A stretch of DNA of 64,000 nt from Gemmatimonadaceae bacterium (GCA_035533015.1 DATLUQ010000013.1:124001-188000), one strand, 5' to 3'. Shown: positions 1-10,983, counted from the stretch's first letter. The notes: a model not told the origin generated them from the sequence alone. Made by a program: numbers and translations.

Positions 1-2
1 GG

Positions 3-2036
3 AAGGCGGGGGATTTTGACCAGGCCATCGCTATCTGCCGGGAATTCCTTCCCCAGCAGCCGAGCCATATGAGCGGCCACATCGTCTACGGACAGGCGCT
101 CTTCGACACCCAGCAATTCGAAGAGGCGCGCACGGTATTCGACACGGCCCTCACGCTAGACCCCGAGAACCTGATCGCCCTGCGATCGCTGGGGGATATC
201 GCACGCTACCTCGGCGACCTCGCCGGTGCACGAAACTGGTACCAGCGGGTGCTGGAGGCCGACCCTCGGAACGACGAGATCGCGTCCATCCTCACTGCCA
301 TGACCGCGGGGCCCGAACGGTTCGCCCCGCCCGAACTGCCGCCCGAACCTGCTGAGGCCCCGTCGGGCGAGATCACCTTGGGGGCAGCACTCTTCGATGT
401 GCCGTCAGCCGAACCACCGGTACCCGAGGAGCCAGCGATAGCCGAGGAGGCCGCGCCGGATGAGCCGGCGCTTCAGGCTGAGACGGCCGCCCCGCCGGCG
501 GCCTTCGAAGCGGCAGCGGAGGTGCCGGCACCGGCACCGTCACCGGTACCCGAACCGGTACCGGAACCGGAACCGGTTGCTGAAGGGTCGTCCCCACTCG
601 CGCCCCCGGGCCTCCCGGCTGACGAGCTGTTCGAGTTCGAGGATCTCCACATCCGGCACGAAACACCGGTTTTGCCTCCGTTCAGCGCGTCCTCGTTCAC
701 GTTTCTGGGCGTCGAGATCGAGCGAAACGAGTCGTTCATGCCACGAGCGCAGCCGGCGCCCCCCGAGGCCGAGCCCGAGGAACCGATCGCGGAGGCGATG
801 GACGCCGAGGAGCCGACCGCAGGCGCAATGGACACCGAAGAACCGCACGAGGCCGCTGAGGATGACGAACTCGCCGGTGCGACAGACGAAGCGATCCCGG
901 AAGCGCCCGAACTTTCGGGATTCACGTTCGAGGCCTATGAGCAGATGGAGGCCGCGGCCGCCGCCGCCGAGCCTGCGCCCGATCCCTTTGCCACCGAGAC
1001 GATGGCGGAGCTGTACCTCTCGCAGGGCCACGCCGAGGACGCCCTCCAGGTGTACCGAGCCCTCCTGGCGCAGCGCCCGGGCGACGCGTATCTGGAGCGC
1101 ATGATCGCCGCTACCGAGGCCATGACCGCGCTGACGCCCGCCTACCCAATGGAGGCCGTGCCGGGTCCGGCGGAACCAGAACCCGTGGCCGAGGCAGCAG
1201 TGCAGCCCGAGTCGGAACCGGAGCTGGAACTGGAAGCGACTGCGAACGTCGAAGCCACGGAGTATTTTGAACGGGAGACGGAGCAGGCGGCGGCTCTGGA
1301 TGATGCGGACGAGGAAGAAATCCAGGATCTGCCGGATTTGGACGTGTATGGGTTCGGGTTCGAGACGCCGGCGGAGTCCCGGGTGGAAATCTCCGAGACG
1401 ACGGTCGAGGTGGTTGCCTTGTCGACGGTGGAGTCCGAGCCAGAGCCGGAGACCGCGCCGGCGGGCGGCCCTTCAATCCGGGATTTTCTGAGTGCCTTGG
1501 CCACCCATGCGGCAGGGGCTCGGCGGCCGGCGCCAGAGTCCCCACGCAACGATGTGATGGCGGTTGGCGACCAACCGGAACCGTCAACACGCGGCAGTGC
1601 GACCCCCGCTGCGGGGGCGCCCGTCAGCCTTTTCTCGCCCGATGCTGGTCCACCGGGGCCTCAGACGCCGGCCGAGCACGGCGGTTCGATCGACGGGCTG
1701 TTCGGAGCTGGGGCGGTGGCTGCTCCCGATCAGGCCGCGGCGGCCACGCTGGCCGGCGCGTTCGGGGTCGTGGAAGAGGAGCCGCCGCCGCCGCTTACCG
1801 GTGCGCCGGCGCGTCGCGCTACCGAAGAGCTGTCGCTCGACAACGTGTTCCGCGAGTCTCAGCCGCCGAGCGCCCCGCAGAGCGGCGGGTTCTCGTTCGA
1901 TCGGTTCTTCGAGGGGAGTGCGCCGGCGGAGCGCGTCCCGGAAGGTGAGACGCCTACCGGCCCCCCGGCCGCCGACGCCGCGGAAGCGGACATCGAGCAG
2001 TTCAACTCGTGGCTGCAAGGGCTGAAGAAACGGTGA
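3..2036 (+). CDS. TPR-repeat protein with long acidic/proline-rich tail (5' truncated)
   Basis: The reading frame is open from the left window edge, so the true start lies outside. The first 24 codons before the ATG at 69 already read as a TPR helix pair. TPR-like repeats cover about the first 110 residues and one more lies around 310-350 counted from the ATG at 69 (helix pair with AEDALQVYRALLAQRPGDAY). Between and after them are long tracts rich in Glu, Pro and Ala (PEPVPEPEP type), typical of an unstructured linker. The C-terminus holds short phenylalanine-centred motifs (GFSFDRFFEG, AEADIEQFNSWLQGL) that may bind a partner. No signal peptide can be judged because the N-terminus is missing. 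TPR proteins act as scaffolds; no specific function can be assigned. The stop codon overlaps the GTG of aroQ, so the two are probably cotranscribed. Confidence 0.8.
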   Translation, partial: KAGDFDQAIAICREFLPQQPSHMSGHIVYGQALFDTQQFEEARTVFDTALTLDPENLIALRSLGDIARYLGDLAGARNWYQRVLEADPRNDEIASILTAMTAGPERFAPPELPPEPAEAPSGEITLGAALFDVPSAEPPVPEEPAIAEEAAPDEPALQAETAAPPAAFEAAAEVPAPAPSPVPEPVPEPEPVAEGSSPLAPPGLPADELFEFEDLHIRHETPVLPPFSASSFTFLGVEIERNESFMPRAQPAPPEAEPEEPIAEAMDAEEPTAGAMDTEEPHEAAEDDELAGATDEAIPEAPELSGFTFEAYEQMEAAAAAAEPAPDPFATETMAELYLSQGHAEDALQVYRALLAQRPGDAYLERMIAATEAMTALTPAYPMEAVPGPAEPEPVAEAAVQPESEPELELEATANVEATEYFERETEQAAALDDADEEEIQDLPDLDVYGFGFETPAESRVEISETTVEVVALSTVESEPEPETAPAGGPSIRDFLSALATHAAGARRPAPESPRNDVMAVGDQPEPSTRGSATPAAGAPVSLFSPDAGPPGPQTPAEHGGSIDGLFGAGAVAAPDQAAAATLAGAFGVVEEEPPPPLTGAPARRATEELSLDNVFRESQPPSAPQSGGFSFDRFFEGSAPAERVPEGETPTGPPAADAAEADIEQFNSWLQGLKKR
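521..577 (+). repeat. Low-complexity ACCGG/GGTACC hexamer tract inside the TPR gene
   Basis: Imperfect tandem hexamers (CCGGCA, CCGGTA, CCGGAA) encode alternating Pro-Val, Pro-Glu and Pro-Ala residues of the linker. Several units form GGTACC/ACCGGT palindromes. Such a tract could change length by slippage in multiples of six without breaking the frame. Confidence 0.5.
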
Positions 2037-2473
2037 GAATCGCCGTCCTCAACGGCCCAAACCTCAACCTCCTTGGCACGCGCGAGCCCGAACTCTATGG
2101 AGTGGACTCACTTGCCGATGTGGAGCGGCGGTTGAGCGAGTTGGGCCACGAGCTGGGCCTGGAGGTCGAGTTCGCGCAGCACAATGGCGAAGGCGCCATG
2201 GTGGACGTGATTCACCAGTGGCGGGGCCGCGTGCACGGTGCAGTCGTGAACGCCGGGGCCTACAGCCATACGAGCCTTGCGATTCGCGATGCGCTCACCG
2301 GGGTGGCCGTACCGTTCGTGGAGGTCCATATCACAAATGTGTTTGCGCGCGAGCCGGAGCGGCGGCATTCCATGTTGGCCCCTGCGGCGGTGGGTTTGGT
2401 GTGCGGGCTCGGCGGGCTGGGCTACGAACTGGCGCTCCGGGGGCTGATCGCGCACCTCAAGGCTCATGGCTGA
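2033..2473 (+). CDS. aroQ: 3-dehydroquinate dehydratase, type II
   Basis: Catalyses dehydration of 3-dehydroquinate to 3-dehydroshikimate in the shikimate pathway, as a cytosolic dodecamer. The 146-residue product has the family's usual length. The N-terminal motif NGPNLNLLGTREPELYG carries the catalytic Arg17 and Tyr22. VNAGAYSHTS (72-81) and EVHITN with catalytic His99 follow, and the C-terminal GLGGLGYELAL matches the family. I chose GTG at 2033 because it starts exactly at the conserved first beta strand (VRIAVLNG) and overlaps the upstream stop; a start at 2009 would add an unsupported extension. It overlaps the next gene by 8 bases. Confidence 0.95.
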   Translation: MRIAVLNGPNLNLLGTREPELYGVDSLADVERRLSELGHELGLEVEFAQHNGEGAMVDVIHQWRGRVHGAVVNAGAYSHTSLAIRDALTGVAVPFVEVHITNVFAREPERRHSMLAPAAVGLVCGLGGLGYELALRGLIAHLKAHG

Positions 2474-3554
2474 CGCCCGACCGCGGCGGCTCGCGGCCCT
2501 GACCGATGCGCTGATCCCGGCGCAGCTCGATGCCCTTCTCGTCACCGGGTTGGCCAACATCCGGTATCTCACGGGGTTCTCGGGGTCGAGCGCGCTCGTC
2601 CTCGTCACGCCGCGGGAGACCCTGCTGATCACCGACTTCCGGTACGAGACGCAGGTGGCCGGCGAGGTCGGGTCGCTGGCCCGGATCGTGGTTGAGCCGG
2701 TGAGCCTGTGGACGGCGCTCTGGCAACAGCTTCAGTCGGCGTCTGGTGTTCGGGTGGTGGGGTTCGAGTCTCCGCATCTGATGCACCGCGACTTCCAGCG
2801 GCTGCTCGAGGCGGGGAGCCGGTGGCAATGGCGCCCGACCAGCGATCTGGTGGAGCGCCAGCGTGAACGGAAGGACGCCGATGAGGTGTCGCGCATCAAG
2901 CGCTCGGCCGACGTGGCCACGCGCGCCCTGGCGCGGACGCTGCCTGCCGTGCATCCGGGATTGAGCGAATTGCAGGTGGCCGGCCTGCTTGAGCACGCGC
3001 TCCGCGACGAGGGGAGCGAGGGGTTCGCGTTCCCGTCCATCGTGGCCGCTGGGGCGCGTGCCGCATTGCCGCATGCGCAACCCACCGGCCACCGGGTGGC
3101 GGCCGGGGACTTCCTGCTGATGGATTTCGGCGCGGTGGTGGATGGCTATTGTTCGGACGTGACCCGCACGGTGGTCGTTGGGCGGGCCAGCGCCGAGCAG
3201 CGCGAGGTGTATGAAGTGGTGCGCGGGGCCAATGAGGCCGCATCGGCGGCCGTATGCGCCGGAATGACTGGGCGGGATGCCGACGCGGTCGCGCGGAGCT
3301 ACATTGAGCGGCGCGGGCTGGGGGATCTGTTCGGGCACAGCCTGGGGCACGGCATCGGACTGGAGGTGCACGAGGCGCCACGACTGGCCCGGACCAATGA
3401 GCAGGAGCTCCCGCCGGGGGCGGTGGTCACGATCGAACCCGGAGTGTACCGGGCGGGATGGGGCGGGGTGCGCATCGAAGACGATGTCTGGTTGAGCGCG
3501 GACGGACCGCGCATCCTGACGGAGTTACCGCGGGACCTACTCGAGCTGGTATAA
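2466..3554 (+). CDS. M24-family Xaa-Pro aminopeptidase
   Basis: A 362-residue metallopeptidase of the pita-bread fold that removes N-terminal residues before proline or cleaves Xaa-Pro dipeptides. Residues 1-130 form the creatinase N-terminal domain ([14 protein letters not shown]). The catalytic domain shows all five expected metal ligands: Asp220 ([10 protein letters not shown]), Asp231 (DVTRT), His295 (HSLGHGIG), Glu324 (TIEPG) and Glu338 (RIEDD), plus His203 in LPHAQPT. No signal peptide is present, so it is cytosolic. It lies between aroQ and accB, a neighbourhood seen for pepP/pepQ-like genes in several bacterial phyla. PepP and PepQ substrate classes cannot be told apart here. Confidence 0.92.
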   Translation: MADARPRRLAALTDALIPAQLDALLVTGLANIRYLTGFSGSSALVLVTPRETLLITDFRYETQVAGEVGSLARIVVEPVSLWTALWQQLQSASGVRVVGFESPHLMHRDFQRLLEAGSRWQWRPTSDLVERQRERKDADEVSRIKRSADVATRALARTLPAVHPGLSELQVAGLLEHALRDEGSEGFAFPSIVAAGARAALPHAQPTGHRVAAGDFLLMDFGAVVDGYCSDVTRTVVVGRASAEQREVYEVVRGANEAASAAVCAGMTGRDADAVARSYIERRGLGDLFGHSLGHGIGLEVHEAPRLARTNEQELPPGAVVTIEPGVYRAGWGGVRIEDDVWLSADGPRILTELPRDLLELV

Positions 3555-3585
3555 CACGACCTTGAGCGCCGCTTCAACGACCCTT

Positions 3586-4092
3586 ATGATCGACCTTCGC
3601 TACGTCAAGAAACTCATCGCCATCATCGATAGCTCGACCGTCGATTCGATCGAGATCTCGTCCGACAAGGGGATGAAGATCCGGATTTCGAAGACGCCGT
3701 CGCAGCGCGGTACGGTGCAGATGGCGGCGCCCGTGTCGATGACGCCCATGATCGCGGGCGCTGGCGACCTGCGCGTGACGCCATCGCAGGGGCTGCCGGC
3801 TGTGGGTGCCGAGGCCGAAGGGGCGCCCAAGGCGCCGGCGCCCCCAGTGGGGTTGGAAGTGAAGTCGCCGATGGTGGGCACGTTCTACGCGGCGCCGGAG
3901 CCGGGAGCGAAGCCGTACGTTTCTGTGGGCAGCCGAGTCTCCAAGGGCCAGGTATTGTGCATCATCGAGGCCATGAAGATCATGAACGAGATCGAATCGG
4001 AATATTCGGGCGTGGTCCAGGACGTGATGGTCGAGGACTCGCAGCCGGTGGAATACGGCCAGGTACTCTTCCGCATCGACCGCAATGGATAA
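3586..4092 (+). CDS. accB: Biotin carboxyl carrier protein of acetyl-CoA carboxylase
   Basis: Carries the biotin that AccC carboxylates and the carboxyltransferase uses to make malonyl-CoA for fatty-acid synthesis. The 168-residue product has the usual N-terminal helix ([15 protein letters not shown]), a flexible Ala/Pro linker around 50-90, and a C-terminal biotinyl domain with the attachment Lys131 in [12 protein letters not shown] prefer ATG 3586 because homologues begin at this point; an in-frame TTG at 3562 would add eight residues. The gene overlaps the PilT-type gene by 8 bases, and accC follows that gene, so the usual accB-accC pair is interrupted. Confidence 0.95.
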   Translation: MIDLRYVKKLIAIIDSSTVDSIEISSDKGMKIRISKTPSQRGTVQMAAPVSMTPMIAGAGDLRVTPSQGLPAVGAEAEGAPKAPAPPVGLEVKSPMVGTFYAAPEPGAKPYVSVGSRVSKGQVLCIIEAMKIMNEIESEYSGVVQDVMVEDSQPVEYGQVLFRIDRNG

Positions 4093-5248
4093 CCGCCCCG
4101 TTCCGACCGGCGCGGCCCCGGATGCGCCGCCGTTCAACTTCAAGGCGGTGCTGGAGCAACTGGTCCGCCGCGGCGCCTCGGACCTCCATCTCAAGGTCGG
4201 CCGGCCGCCCACGCTGCGCGTGAACGGCGATCTGGAACCGCTCCAGCAGGCGCCGCTGCGCTCGGACGATCTCATGGCACTTGCCGAGCAGCTGATGACG
4301 GCGCGGCAGGTCAAGCAATTCGCGGAGGAGAAGGAGTGCGATTTCGCGGTGGGAGTGCCGGGGGTCGGGCGCTTCCGCGTGAACGCCTACCAACAGCGCG
4401 GCTCGCTGTGCTTTGCCATGCGCGCGATTCCGTACCAGGCGCGCACGATCGACGAGCTGAATCTACCGGCGGTGTTCAAGGAGATCGCGCTCAAGCCGCG
4501 CGGCCTGGTGTTGGTCACGGGCATCACCGGCTCGGGAAAATCGACCGCGTTGGCGGCGATGATTCAGTACATCAACGAGCATCGCAAGGCGAACATCATC
4601 ACGATCGAGGACCCGGTCGAATTCCTGCACCGCGATATCAACTGCCACATCAGCCAGCGCGAAGTAGGCACCGATACGGCCAACTTCTCGCAGGCCTTGC
4701 GGCGCGTGCTGCGCCAGGATCCCGACGTCATCCTCCTGGGCGAGATCCGCGATCTCGAAACGCTCGACACGGCGCTCAAGGCGGCGGACACGGGCCACCT
4801 CGTGTTCTCGACGTTGCACACCACCGACGCCACGCAGACGATCAACCGCGTGCTGTCCTTCTACCCGCCGCACCAACAGGCGGAGGTGCGCTTCTCGCTG
4901 GCCAGTGCGCTGCAGGCCGTGGTGTCGCTACGCCTCGTGCCGCGGGCCGACAAGCCGGGGCGCATTCCGGCCGCCGAGATCCTCATCAATACGGCTGCCG
5001 TGCGCGAGCAGATCCGGGACATGACCAAGGCCCTCAACATTCCGGAACTGATCAAGGATGGCACCGTCCAGTACGGCATGCAGAGCTTCGATCAGTCGCT
5101 GATGCAGCTCTATACCCGCGGCCTCATCTCCTACGAGAGCGCGCTGTTCTACGCCACCAGTCCGAGCGAATTCGCACTGCGCGTGCAGGGAGTTTCCGGC
5201 TCGAGCGACACCAGCTGGTCGTCCTTCGAAGGCGAAGCGTCCAGCTGA
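4085..5248 (+). CDS. pilT: PilT/PilU-family type IV pilus retraction ATPase
   Basis: Hexameric cytoplasmic ATPase expected to power type IV pilus disassembly (twitching, DNA uptake). The 387-residue protein has the N-terminal PAS-like domain ([18 protein letters not shown], 31-48), Walker A GITGSGKS at 146-153, an Asp box, Walker B ([10 protein letters not shown]) and the His box ([14 protein letters not shown]). The C-terminal part ([20 protein letters not shown]) resembles PilU as much as PilT, so the subfamily is open. A short Ser-rich tail follows. No other pilus gene lies in the window; dprA at 41 kb is the only other competence-related gene. It sits between accB and accC with an 8-base overlap to accB. 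Confidence 0.9.
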   Translation: MDNRPVPTGAAPDAPPFNFKAVLEQLVRRGASDLHLKVGRPPTLRVNGDLEPLQQAPLRSDDLMALAEQLMTARQVKQFAEEKECDFAVGVPGVGRFRVNAYQQRGSLCFAMRAIPYQARTIDELNLPAVFKEIALKPRGLVLVTGITGSGKSTALAAMIQYINEHRKANIITIEDPVEFLHRDINCHISQREVGTDTANFSQALRRVLRQDPDVILLGEIRDLETLDTALKAADTGHLVFSTLHTTDATQTINRVLSFYPPHQQAEVRFSLASALQAVVSLRLVPRADKPGRIPAAEILINTAAVREQIRDMTKALNIPELIKDGTVQYGMQSFDQSLMQLYTRGLISYESALFYATSPSEFALRVQGVSGSSDTSWSSFEGEASS

Positions 5249-5311
5249 GCGCGCCGGGTTGCATGCCTTTCGCCGTTCCCGGATGCGCTCCAGCCTTGAT
5301 CCGAGACTCTC

Positions 5312-6667
<1,356 letters not shown>

Positions 6668-7411
6668 ATGCGCGTCGACGTCTTCTTCACGGCGCGCGAG
6701 GTCGGGCCGGGAGACGTCGCCGGGCGAGTGGTCGCCGTGATCGACGTGCTCCGGGCGTCGTCCTGCATCGCGGCCGCCCTCGACCACGGCGCCCGCGCCG
6801 TGGTCCCCAGCGACAACGCCGACACGGTCATCACCCTCGCCAAGGCGTTCGACCGGCAGGAGGTGCGGCTCGCCGGCGAGCGGCGCATGCGCAAGATCGA
6901 GGGCTTCGACCTCGGCAACTCGCCCCTCGAATTCACCACCGAGGCCGTCGAGGGACGCACGGTCCTGATGACCACGACCAACGGAACGGCGGCGTTCGCA
7001 GCGTCGCCGGGCGCGAAGGCCGTGTACGTCGGCGCATACGTCAACTTCACGCCGGTGCTCGCCGTGCTGCGCAAGGCGCTCCGGCGGGGGGCCGACCTGG
7101 CGATCATCTGTGCCGGCCACGAAGGCCGGTTCTCGCTCGAGGATGCGGCGTGCGCCGGCCGGTTCGTGCATCATGTGACGCGCCGGCTTACCGGCGTCGC
7201 GCACAACGACGCCGCGCTCGCTGCGGTGCAGGTGCACCGCAAGTTCGGCGCCGACGTGTGGCCGCTGTTCGAGACGTCCAGCCACGCCCAGGCCCTCGCC
7301 GAGGCCGGGTTCGCTGCCGATCTCGTGGCCTGCGCCACGATCGACGGGCATCCCGTGGTGCCGGTGTACCAGGACCGTCAGATCACGCGGCTGGCGCCGC
7401 CGGGGCGCTGA
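6668..7411 (+). CDS. comB: ComB-family 2-phosphosulfolactate phosphatase homologue
   Basis: ComB hydrolyses 2-phosphosulfolactate to sulfolactate in coenzyme M synthesis of methanogens; bacterial homologues occur widely and their roles are mostly unproven. The 247-residue product has family motifs VIDVLRASSCI (residues 20-30), a Gly-Glu-Arg followed by KIEGFDLGNSPLEF, MTTTNGTAA, and HNDAALAAV near the end. It starts directly after the accC stop and ends one base before ftsK, so it is probably in the same transcript. No other coenzyme M or sulfolactate gene is nearby, so the substrate is uncertain. Confidence 0.85.
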   Translation: MRVDVFFTAREVGPGDVAGRVVAVIDVLRASSCIAAALDHGARAVVPSDNADTVITLAKAFDRQEVRLAGERRMRKIEGFDLGNSPLEFTTEAVEGRTVLMTTTNGTAAFAASPGAKAVYVGAYVNFTPVLAVLRKALRRGADLAIICAGHEGRFSLEDAACAGRFVHHVTRRLTGVAHNDAALAAVQVHRKFGADVWPLFETSSHAQALAEAGFAADLVACATIDGHPVVPVYQDRQITRLAPPGR

Positions 7412-9673
7412 GTGCGCGACTCGCTCAAGCGCGAACTCACCGCCATCGCGCTGCTCCTGCTCGCGGTGTTCCTGGCCGGTGCGTTCCTCGTGCTCGGACT
7501 GGCGCAGCTGCGCGGCGGCGTGGACGTACGCGCCAACGTCGGCTGGGTGGGCGCGCACCTCGCGCGGCCGCTGGTGGCGCTGCTCGGTTGGCCCGGCGCC
7601 CTGCTCACCCCGCTCGTGCCCGCCGTGCACGCGCTGCGGCTGTTCGGACGCCTCGAATCCAATGCCGATCGATCGTGGATGATCTTCCTGGGCGGGCTGG
7701 TGCTGCTGGTTCCGGTGGTCGTAGCGCTGGGCAGCGGGCTCAAGCTCGGGGACGACGCGACCGCCGCCTCTGGGCTGTGGGGGGCGTTCGTGGCCTCGTA
7801 CTGGAGAGCCTGGTTCGGCGGCATCGGCTCGTGGATACTCGCGGCGCTGGCGCTGTCGGCGCTGACGGCGGCGACGTTGGCCTGGAATCCCATCCGGGCG
7901 CTCGTCGGCGTGCGCTCCGCAAACGCTGACGCCGCTCGGCCCATGGATCGGGCGCTGGCGCTCGAGCCCCCGCCCGAGGAGATGCCGAGCATCGAGGGTG
8001 CGTTGGATCCGGTAGAGGGGGAGGCCGTGGCGCCGCCGCGGAACCGGGCCAAGAAGCCGCCGCGGATCGCGCCGGCGCCGGACCGCGACGAGCCGACGGC
8101 CTCCGAGGACGCCCCCGACGCCGAGTTGCCGAGCCCCGAACTCCTGACCAGGCCCCCGGCGCGGGCTGGCGACGGAGGCAAGCGCGAGCTCGACGAGATG
8201 GGCCAGAAGCTCATCGAGGCCCTGCGCACGTTCAAGGTGGACGGCCACCTGGTGGGCCGCACCACGGGCCCCGTGGTGACGCAGTTCGAGATCGAGCCAT
8301 CGCCTGGGGTGAAGGTGCGGCAGTTCGCCAACCTGGCCAACGACCTCGCGCTCGCCATGCGAGCCCAGAGCATCCGCATCGTGGCGCCGATTCCGGGGCG
8401 GGGCGCCGTGGGCGTCGAGGTCCCGAACCCGCACTCCGAGATCGTCGCCTTCCGCGAACTGATCGAGTCGCGCGACTTTCAGGAAGCGCGCGCGGCACTG
8501 CCGATCGCTCTCGGCAAGGATCTCGAGGGCAAACCGGTGATCGCCGACCTGGCCAAGATGCCGCACCTGCTGATCGCGGGCGCGACGGGGTCCGGCAAAT
8601 CGGTGTGCGTCAATACGATTATTACAAGTCTCATATATCGCCACACGCCGCGCACGCTGCGCCTGCTGATGGTGGATCCCAAGATGGTGGAACTGTCGGT
8701 CTACAACACCCTGCCGCATCTGCGCCACAAAGTGGTGACCGACAACCGCGACGCGGCGTTCGTGCTGCTCTGGGCCAAGCAGGAGATGGAGAAGCGTTAC
8801 CGACTCCTCGCCGCCAACGGGTGCCGGAACATCCAGGAGTTCAACAAGCGGGTGCTGGACCGATCACCGCTCACGGAAGCGAAGGAGAAGGACGTGGGGC
8901 TGGCGGCGTTGCCATACACGGGCGACGTGCTGCCGTACATCGTGATCGTGATCGACGAGATGGCCGACCTGATGATGACGGTGCAGGGCGAGGTGGAAGG
9001 GCCGATCGCGATGCTGGCCCAGAAGGCCCGGGCCATCGGCATCCACCTCCTCCTGGCCACACAGCGACCGAGCGTCAACGTGATCACGGGCCTGATCAAG
9101 GCGAACTTCCCGAGCCGCATCGCGTTCCGGGTGGCGTCACAGGTGGACAGCCGCACGATCATCGACGGCGCTGGTGCGGAGGCGCTGCTCGGGAACGGCG
9201 ATATGCTGTTCATTCCTCCGGGAAAGTCCGAGCCCGCGCGCCTGCAGGGCGCATTCATCTCGAGCGAGGATACTGAGACGCTAATGAAGTGGTACGAGGA
9301 GCGAGCGGAGGCCCGGCGGAAGGCACGACTGGCCCACGGTCTCGTGGTCGAGGAGTTCCCGGAGGAGGACGTGGTGGCCGCGGGTCGCGCGGCGCAGCAG
9401 GCGGAGGCGGGCGAAGGCAAGGAACCCGAGGCCGACGCCGGCGACCGCGACAAGCTGTTCCGCGAGGCAGCCGAAGCGGTGGTCCACAATCAGGGCGCGT
9501 CCACGTCGCTGCTGCAGCGGCGGCTGGGCATCGGGTACGGGCGGGCTGCCCGGATCATGGATCAGCTCGAAGCGGCGGGGGTGATCAGCAAAGCCGAGCC
9601 GGGCTCGAGTCGGCCCCGGGACGTGCTGGTGGGGCTCGACGAGCTGGCTCGCCTCTGCGGGCCCGACGCATGA
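7412..9673 (+). CDS. ftsK: DNA translocase FtsK/SpoIIIE
   Basis: Septum-anchored DNA pump that clears chromosome termini during division and activates XerCD at dif. The 753-residue protein has four hydrophobic segments in the first about 170 residues, a Pro/Glu/Ala-rich linker (about 175-240), the RecA-like motor with Walker A GATGSGKS (390-397) and Walker B IVIDEMADL (Asp515), the ATQRPSVNVITG motif, and a C-terminal gamma winged helix (about 690-753: LLQRRLGIGYGRAARIMDQL) for KOPS reading. The linker is short compared with E. coli FtsK. GTG start immediately follows the comB stop; its own stop overlaps the next ATG. Confidence 0.96.
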   Translation: MRDSLKRELTAIALLLLAVFLAGAFLVLGLAQLRGGVDVRANVGWVGAHLARPLVALLGWPGALLTPLVPAVHALRLFGRLESNADRSWMIFLGGLVLLVPVVVALGSGLKLGDDATAASGLWGAFVASYWRAWFGGIGSWILAALALSALTAATLAWNPIRALVGVRSANADAARPMDRALALEPPPEEMPSIEGALDPVEGEAVAPPRNRAKKPPRIAPAPDRDEPTASEDAPDAELPSPELLTRPPARAGDGGKRELDEMGQKLIEALRTFKVDGHLVGRTTGPVVTQFEIEPSPGVKVRQFANLANDLALAMRAQSIRIVAPIPGRGAVGVEVPNPHSEIVAFRELIESRDFQEARAALPIALGKDLEGKPVIADLAKMPHLLIAGATGSGKSVCVNTIITSLIYRHTPRTLRLLMVDPKMVELSVYNTLPHLRHKVVTDNRDAAFVLLWAKQEMEKRYRLLAANGCRNIQEFNKRVLDRSPLTEAKEKDVGLAALPYTGDVLPYIVIVIDEMADLMMTVQGEVEGPIAMLAQKARAIGIHLLLATQRPSVNVITGLIKANFPSRIAFRVASQVDSRTIIDGAGAEALLGNGDMLFIPPGKSEPARLQGAFISSEDTETLMKWYEERAEARRKARLAHGLVVEEFPEEDVVAAGRAAQQAEAGEGKEPEADAGDRDKLFREAAEAVVHNQGASTSLLQRRLGIGYGRAARIMDQLEAAGVISKAEPGSSRPRDVLVGLDELARLCGPDA

Positions 9674-10452
9674 CGCGGCGCGAGATCGCCGGGGCCTTAT
9701 TCGCGATTGCCCTGCTGTGCGCGCCGCGTCTCGCTAGGGCGCAGGACACCAGCACGACGCGAATGCCGCCGGGCGACACCATGCCCCCGCCGCGCACGCT
9801 CCCCGTGAACGGCTCGCTGCTCCGCCCCGAGCATCTTCGCTACCAGATGAGCATCGTGTGGCCCGACAGCACGCACGCGATCGGAACGCGAATCGTGGAT
9901 GTCACGCAGAGCAGTTACGGTGCCTTTCCGGCCTGGCTGCTCGCCGAGCGGCGCGACGGAAGCGTGCCGTCCACCGACACGCTGTACCTGTCCTACGTGG
10001 ACCTGCGGCCGCTGCACTGGTCATCGGTGATCGGGCCCTCCCGTCTGGCGCTCGAGTTCACGGCAGACTCGATCTACGGGGCGACGAGCGGCCCCAGCGG
10101 CCACCAGAACATCGCCCTGCCGCGGCCCGGCGACCTGCTCGCGGGCGGGCCGATGACCGAACTCGTGCTTCAGCTCATGCCGCACGCGGTGGGGCGGGTG
10201 GACTCGGTGTCGGTGCTCGAGATCGACCTGGGGTCCCACCGCATCACGCCGGGGGCGCTCACCGTGGAGGGCGAGCAGGACGTGGACACCGCCCTGGGCC
10301 AGATTCACTGCTGGGTGATCTCGCTGAGCACCGCGGGGCGGACGGCCCACTTCTGGGTGGCCGAATCGAACCCCGTCGTCGTGCAGGTCCGCCAGGACGT
10401 TCCGGGACGCCCCGGGGCGGTGTTCGAGCAGCGGCTGATCGCGGCCAAGTAG
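9670..10452 (+). CDS. Secreted or periplasmic protein of unknown function
   Basis: A 260-residue protein with a clear signal peptide: basic start MTRR, hydrophobic core AGALFAIALLCA, and a probable cut after RLARA. The mature part is beta-rich and has no catalytic motif I recognise. The end of the protein (GQIHCWVISLSTAGRTAHFW followed by VVVQVRQ and FEQRLI) resembles the C-terminus of DUF3108-type envelope proteins, but only weakly. The ATG overlaps the ftsK stop (ATGA), so it is cotranscribed. A role at the envelope is inferred from the signal peptide only. Confidence 0.75.
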   Translation: MTRREIAGALFAIALLCAPRLARAQDTSTTRMPPGDTMPPPRTLPVNGSLLRPEHLRYQMSIVWPDSTHAIGTRIVDVTQSSYGAFPAWLLAERRDGSVPSTDTLYLSYVDLRPLHWSSVIGPSRLALEFTADSIYGATSGPSGHQNIALPRPGDLLAGGPMTELVLQLMPHAVGRVDSVSVLEIDLGSHRITPGALTVEGEQDVDTALGQIHCWVISLSTAGRTAHFWVAESNPVVVQVRQDVPGRPGAVFEQRLIAAK

Positions 10453-10478
10453 ACCGCCGGCACCGCAGCCCGGCGGTC
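10452..10478 (+). terminator. GC-rich hairpin just after the secreted-protein gene
   Basis: A perfect 9-bp stem, GACCGCCGG (10452-10460) pairing with CCGGCGGTC (10470-10478), with a 9-base loop, starts at the stop codon. No T-run follows, so it may stabilise the 3' end or act as a weak or Rho-assisted terminator rather than an intrinsic one. Confidence 0.45.
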
Positions 10479-10547
10479 CACAAGATTCTGCGCCGGCCGG
10501 CCAATTTCTGGTGATGATCTCCCGGATTTCGGCCCCAGATTGGCCCC

Positions 10548-10922
10548 ATGTCAGCGGCCACGCAGGCATTCGGGGAACTCGGGGAGCGCATCGCCGAACG
10601 GTGGTTGACCGGGCGTGGATGGCGGGTGTTGCACCGGCGGTATCGCTCAGGCCATCGCGACATCGACCTCGTCATGGAACGCGAAGGGCTCGTGGCGTTC
10701 GTTGAGGTCAAGGCGAGGTCAGGCGATATGTTCGGAGATCCGGTGGAGGCTGTTAACTGGCGTAAGAGAAGAGAGTTAGAGCGGTCCGCCTTAAGTTGGA
10801 TCTCACGCCATGGCCGAACACACGAGTCCTACCGGTTCGACGTTGTCGGGGTGTTGGTCAAGGGACGGCGTGTTCTGGTTCGCCACGTAGAAAATGCGTT
10901 CTCGATGCAATACGGCCCTTGA
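10548..10922 (+). CDS. YraN-family (UPF0102) nuclease-like protein
   Basis: A 124-residue protein of the YraN family, which has a restriction-endonuclease-like fold but no settled function. Visible are the N-terminal helix (ELGERIAERWLTGRGW), the strand with RSGHRDIDLVME, and the core FVEVKARSG, giving the Asp-ExK pattern of the fold. Length is typical. It has its own ATG after a 95-base gap containing a hairpin. It precedes recA here, which is suggestive of a DNA role but not proof. Confidence 0.88.
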   Translation: MSAATQAFGELGERIAERWLTGRGWRVLHRRYRSGHRDIDLVMEREGLVAFVEVKARSGDMFGDPVEAVNWRKRRELERSALSWISRHGRTHESYRFDVVGVLVKGRRVLVRHVENAFSMQYGP

Positions 10923-10946
10923 TTCCTTCAATGTGTTTCGTATTTT

Positions 10947-10983
10947 GTTCGGGGTAACGATTGGGGCGCCCGACGGGTACGAT
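10947..10983 (+). promoter_or_regulatory. Candidate recA control region (dyad and -10-like hexamer)
   Basis: GTTCGGGGTAAC (10947-10958) is an imperfect dyad (GTT-N6-AAC), and TACGAT (10978-10983) fits a -10 element about 50 bases before the recA start. There is no E. coli-type CTGT-N8-ACAG box or Bacillus-type GAAC-N4-GTTC box. A LexA-operator role is speculation based only on position. Confidence 0.25.

Noticed and set aside
521-577. CRISPR-like or mobile repeat
   Set aside because: Hexamer periodicity stays in frame with a Pro-rich linker; no spacers or terminal repeats. No CRISPR array, transposase or integrase was seen anywhere in the window.
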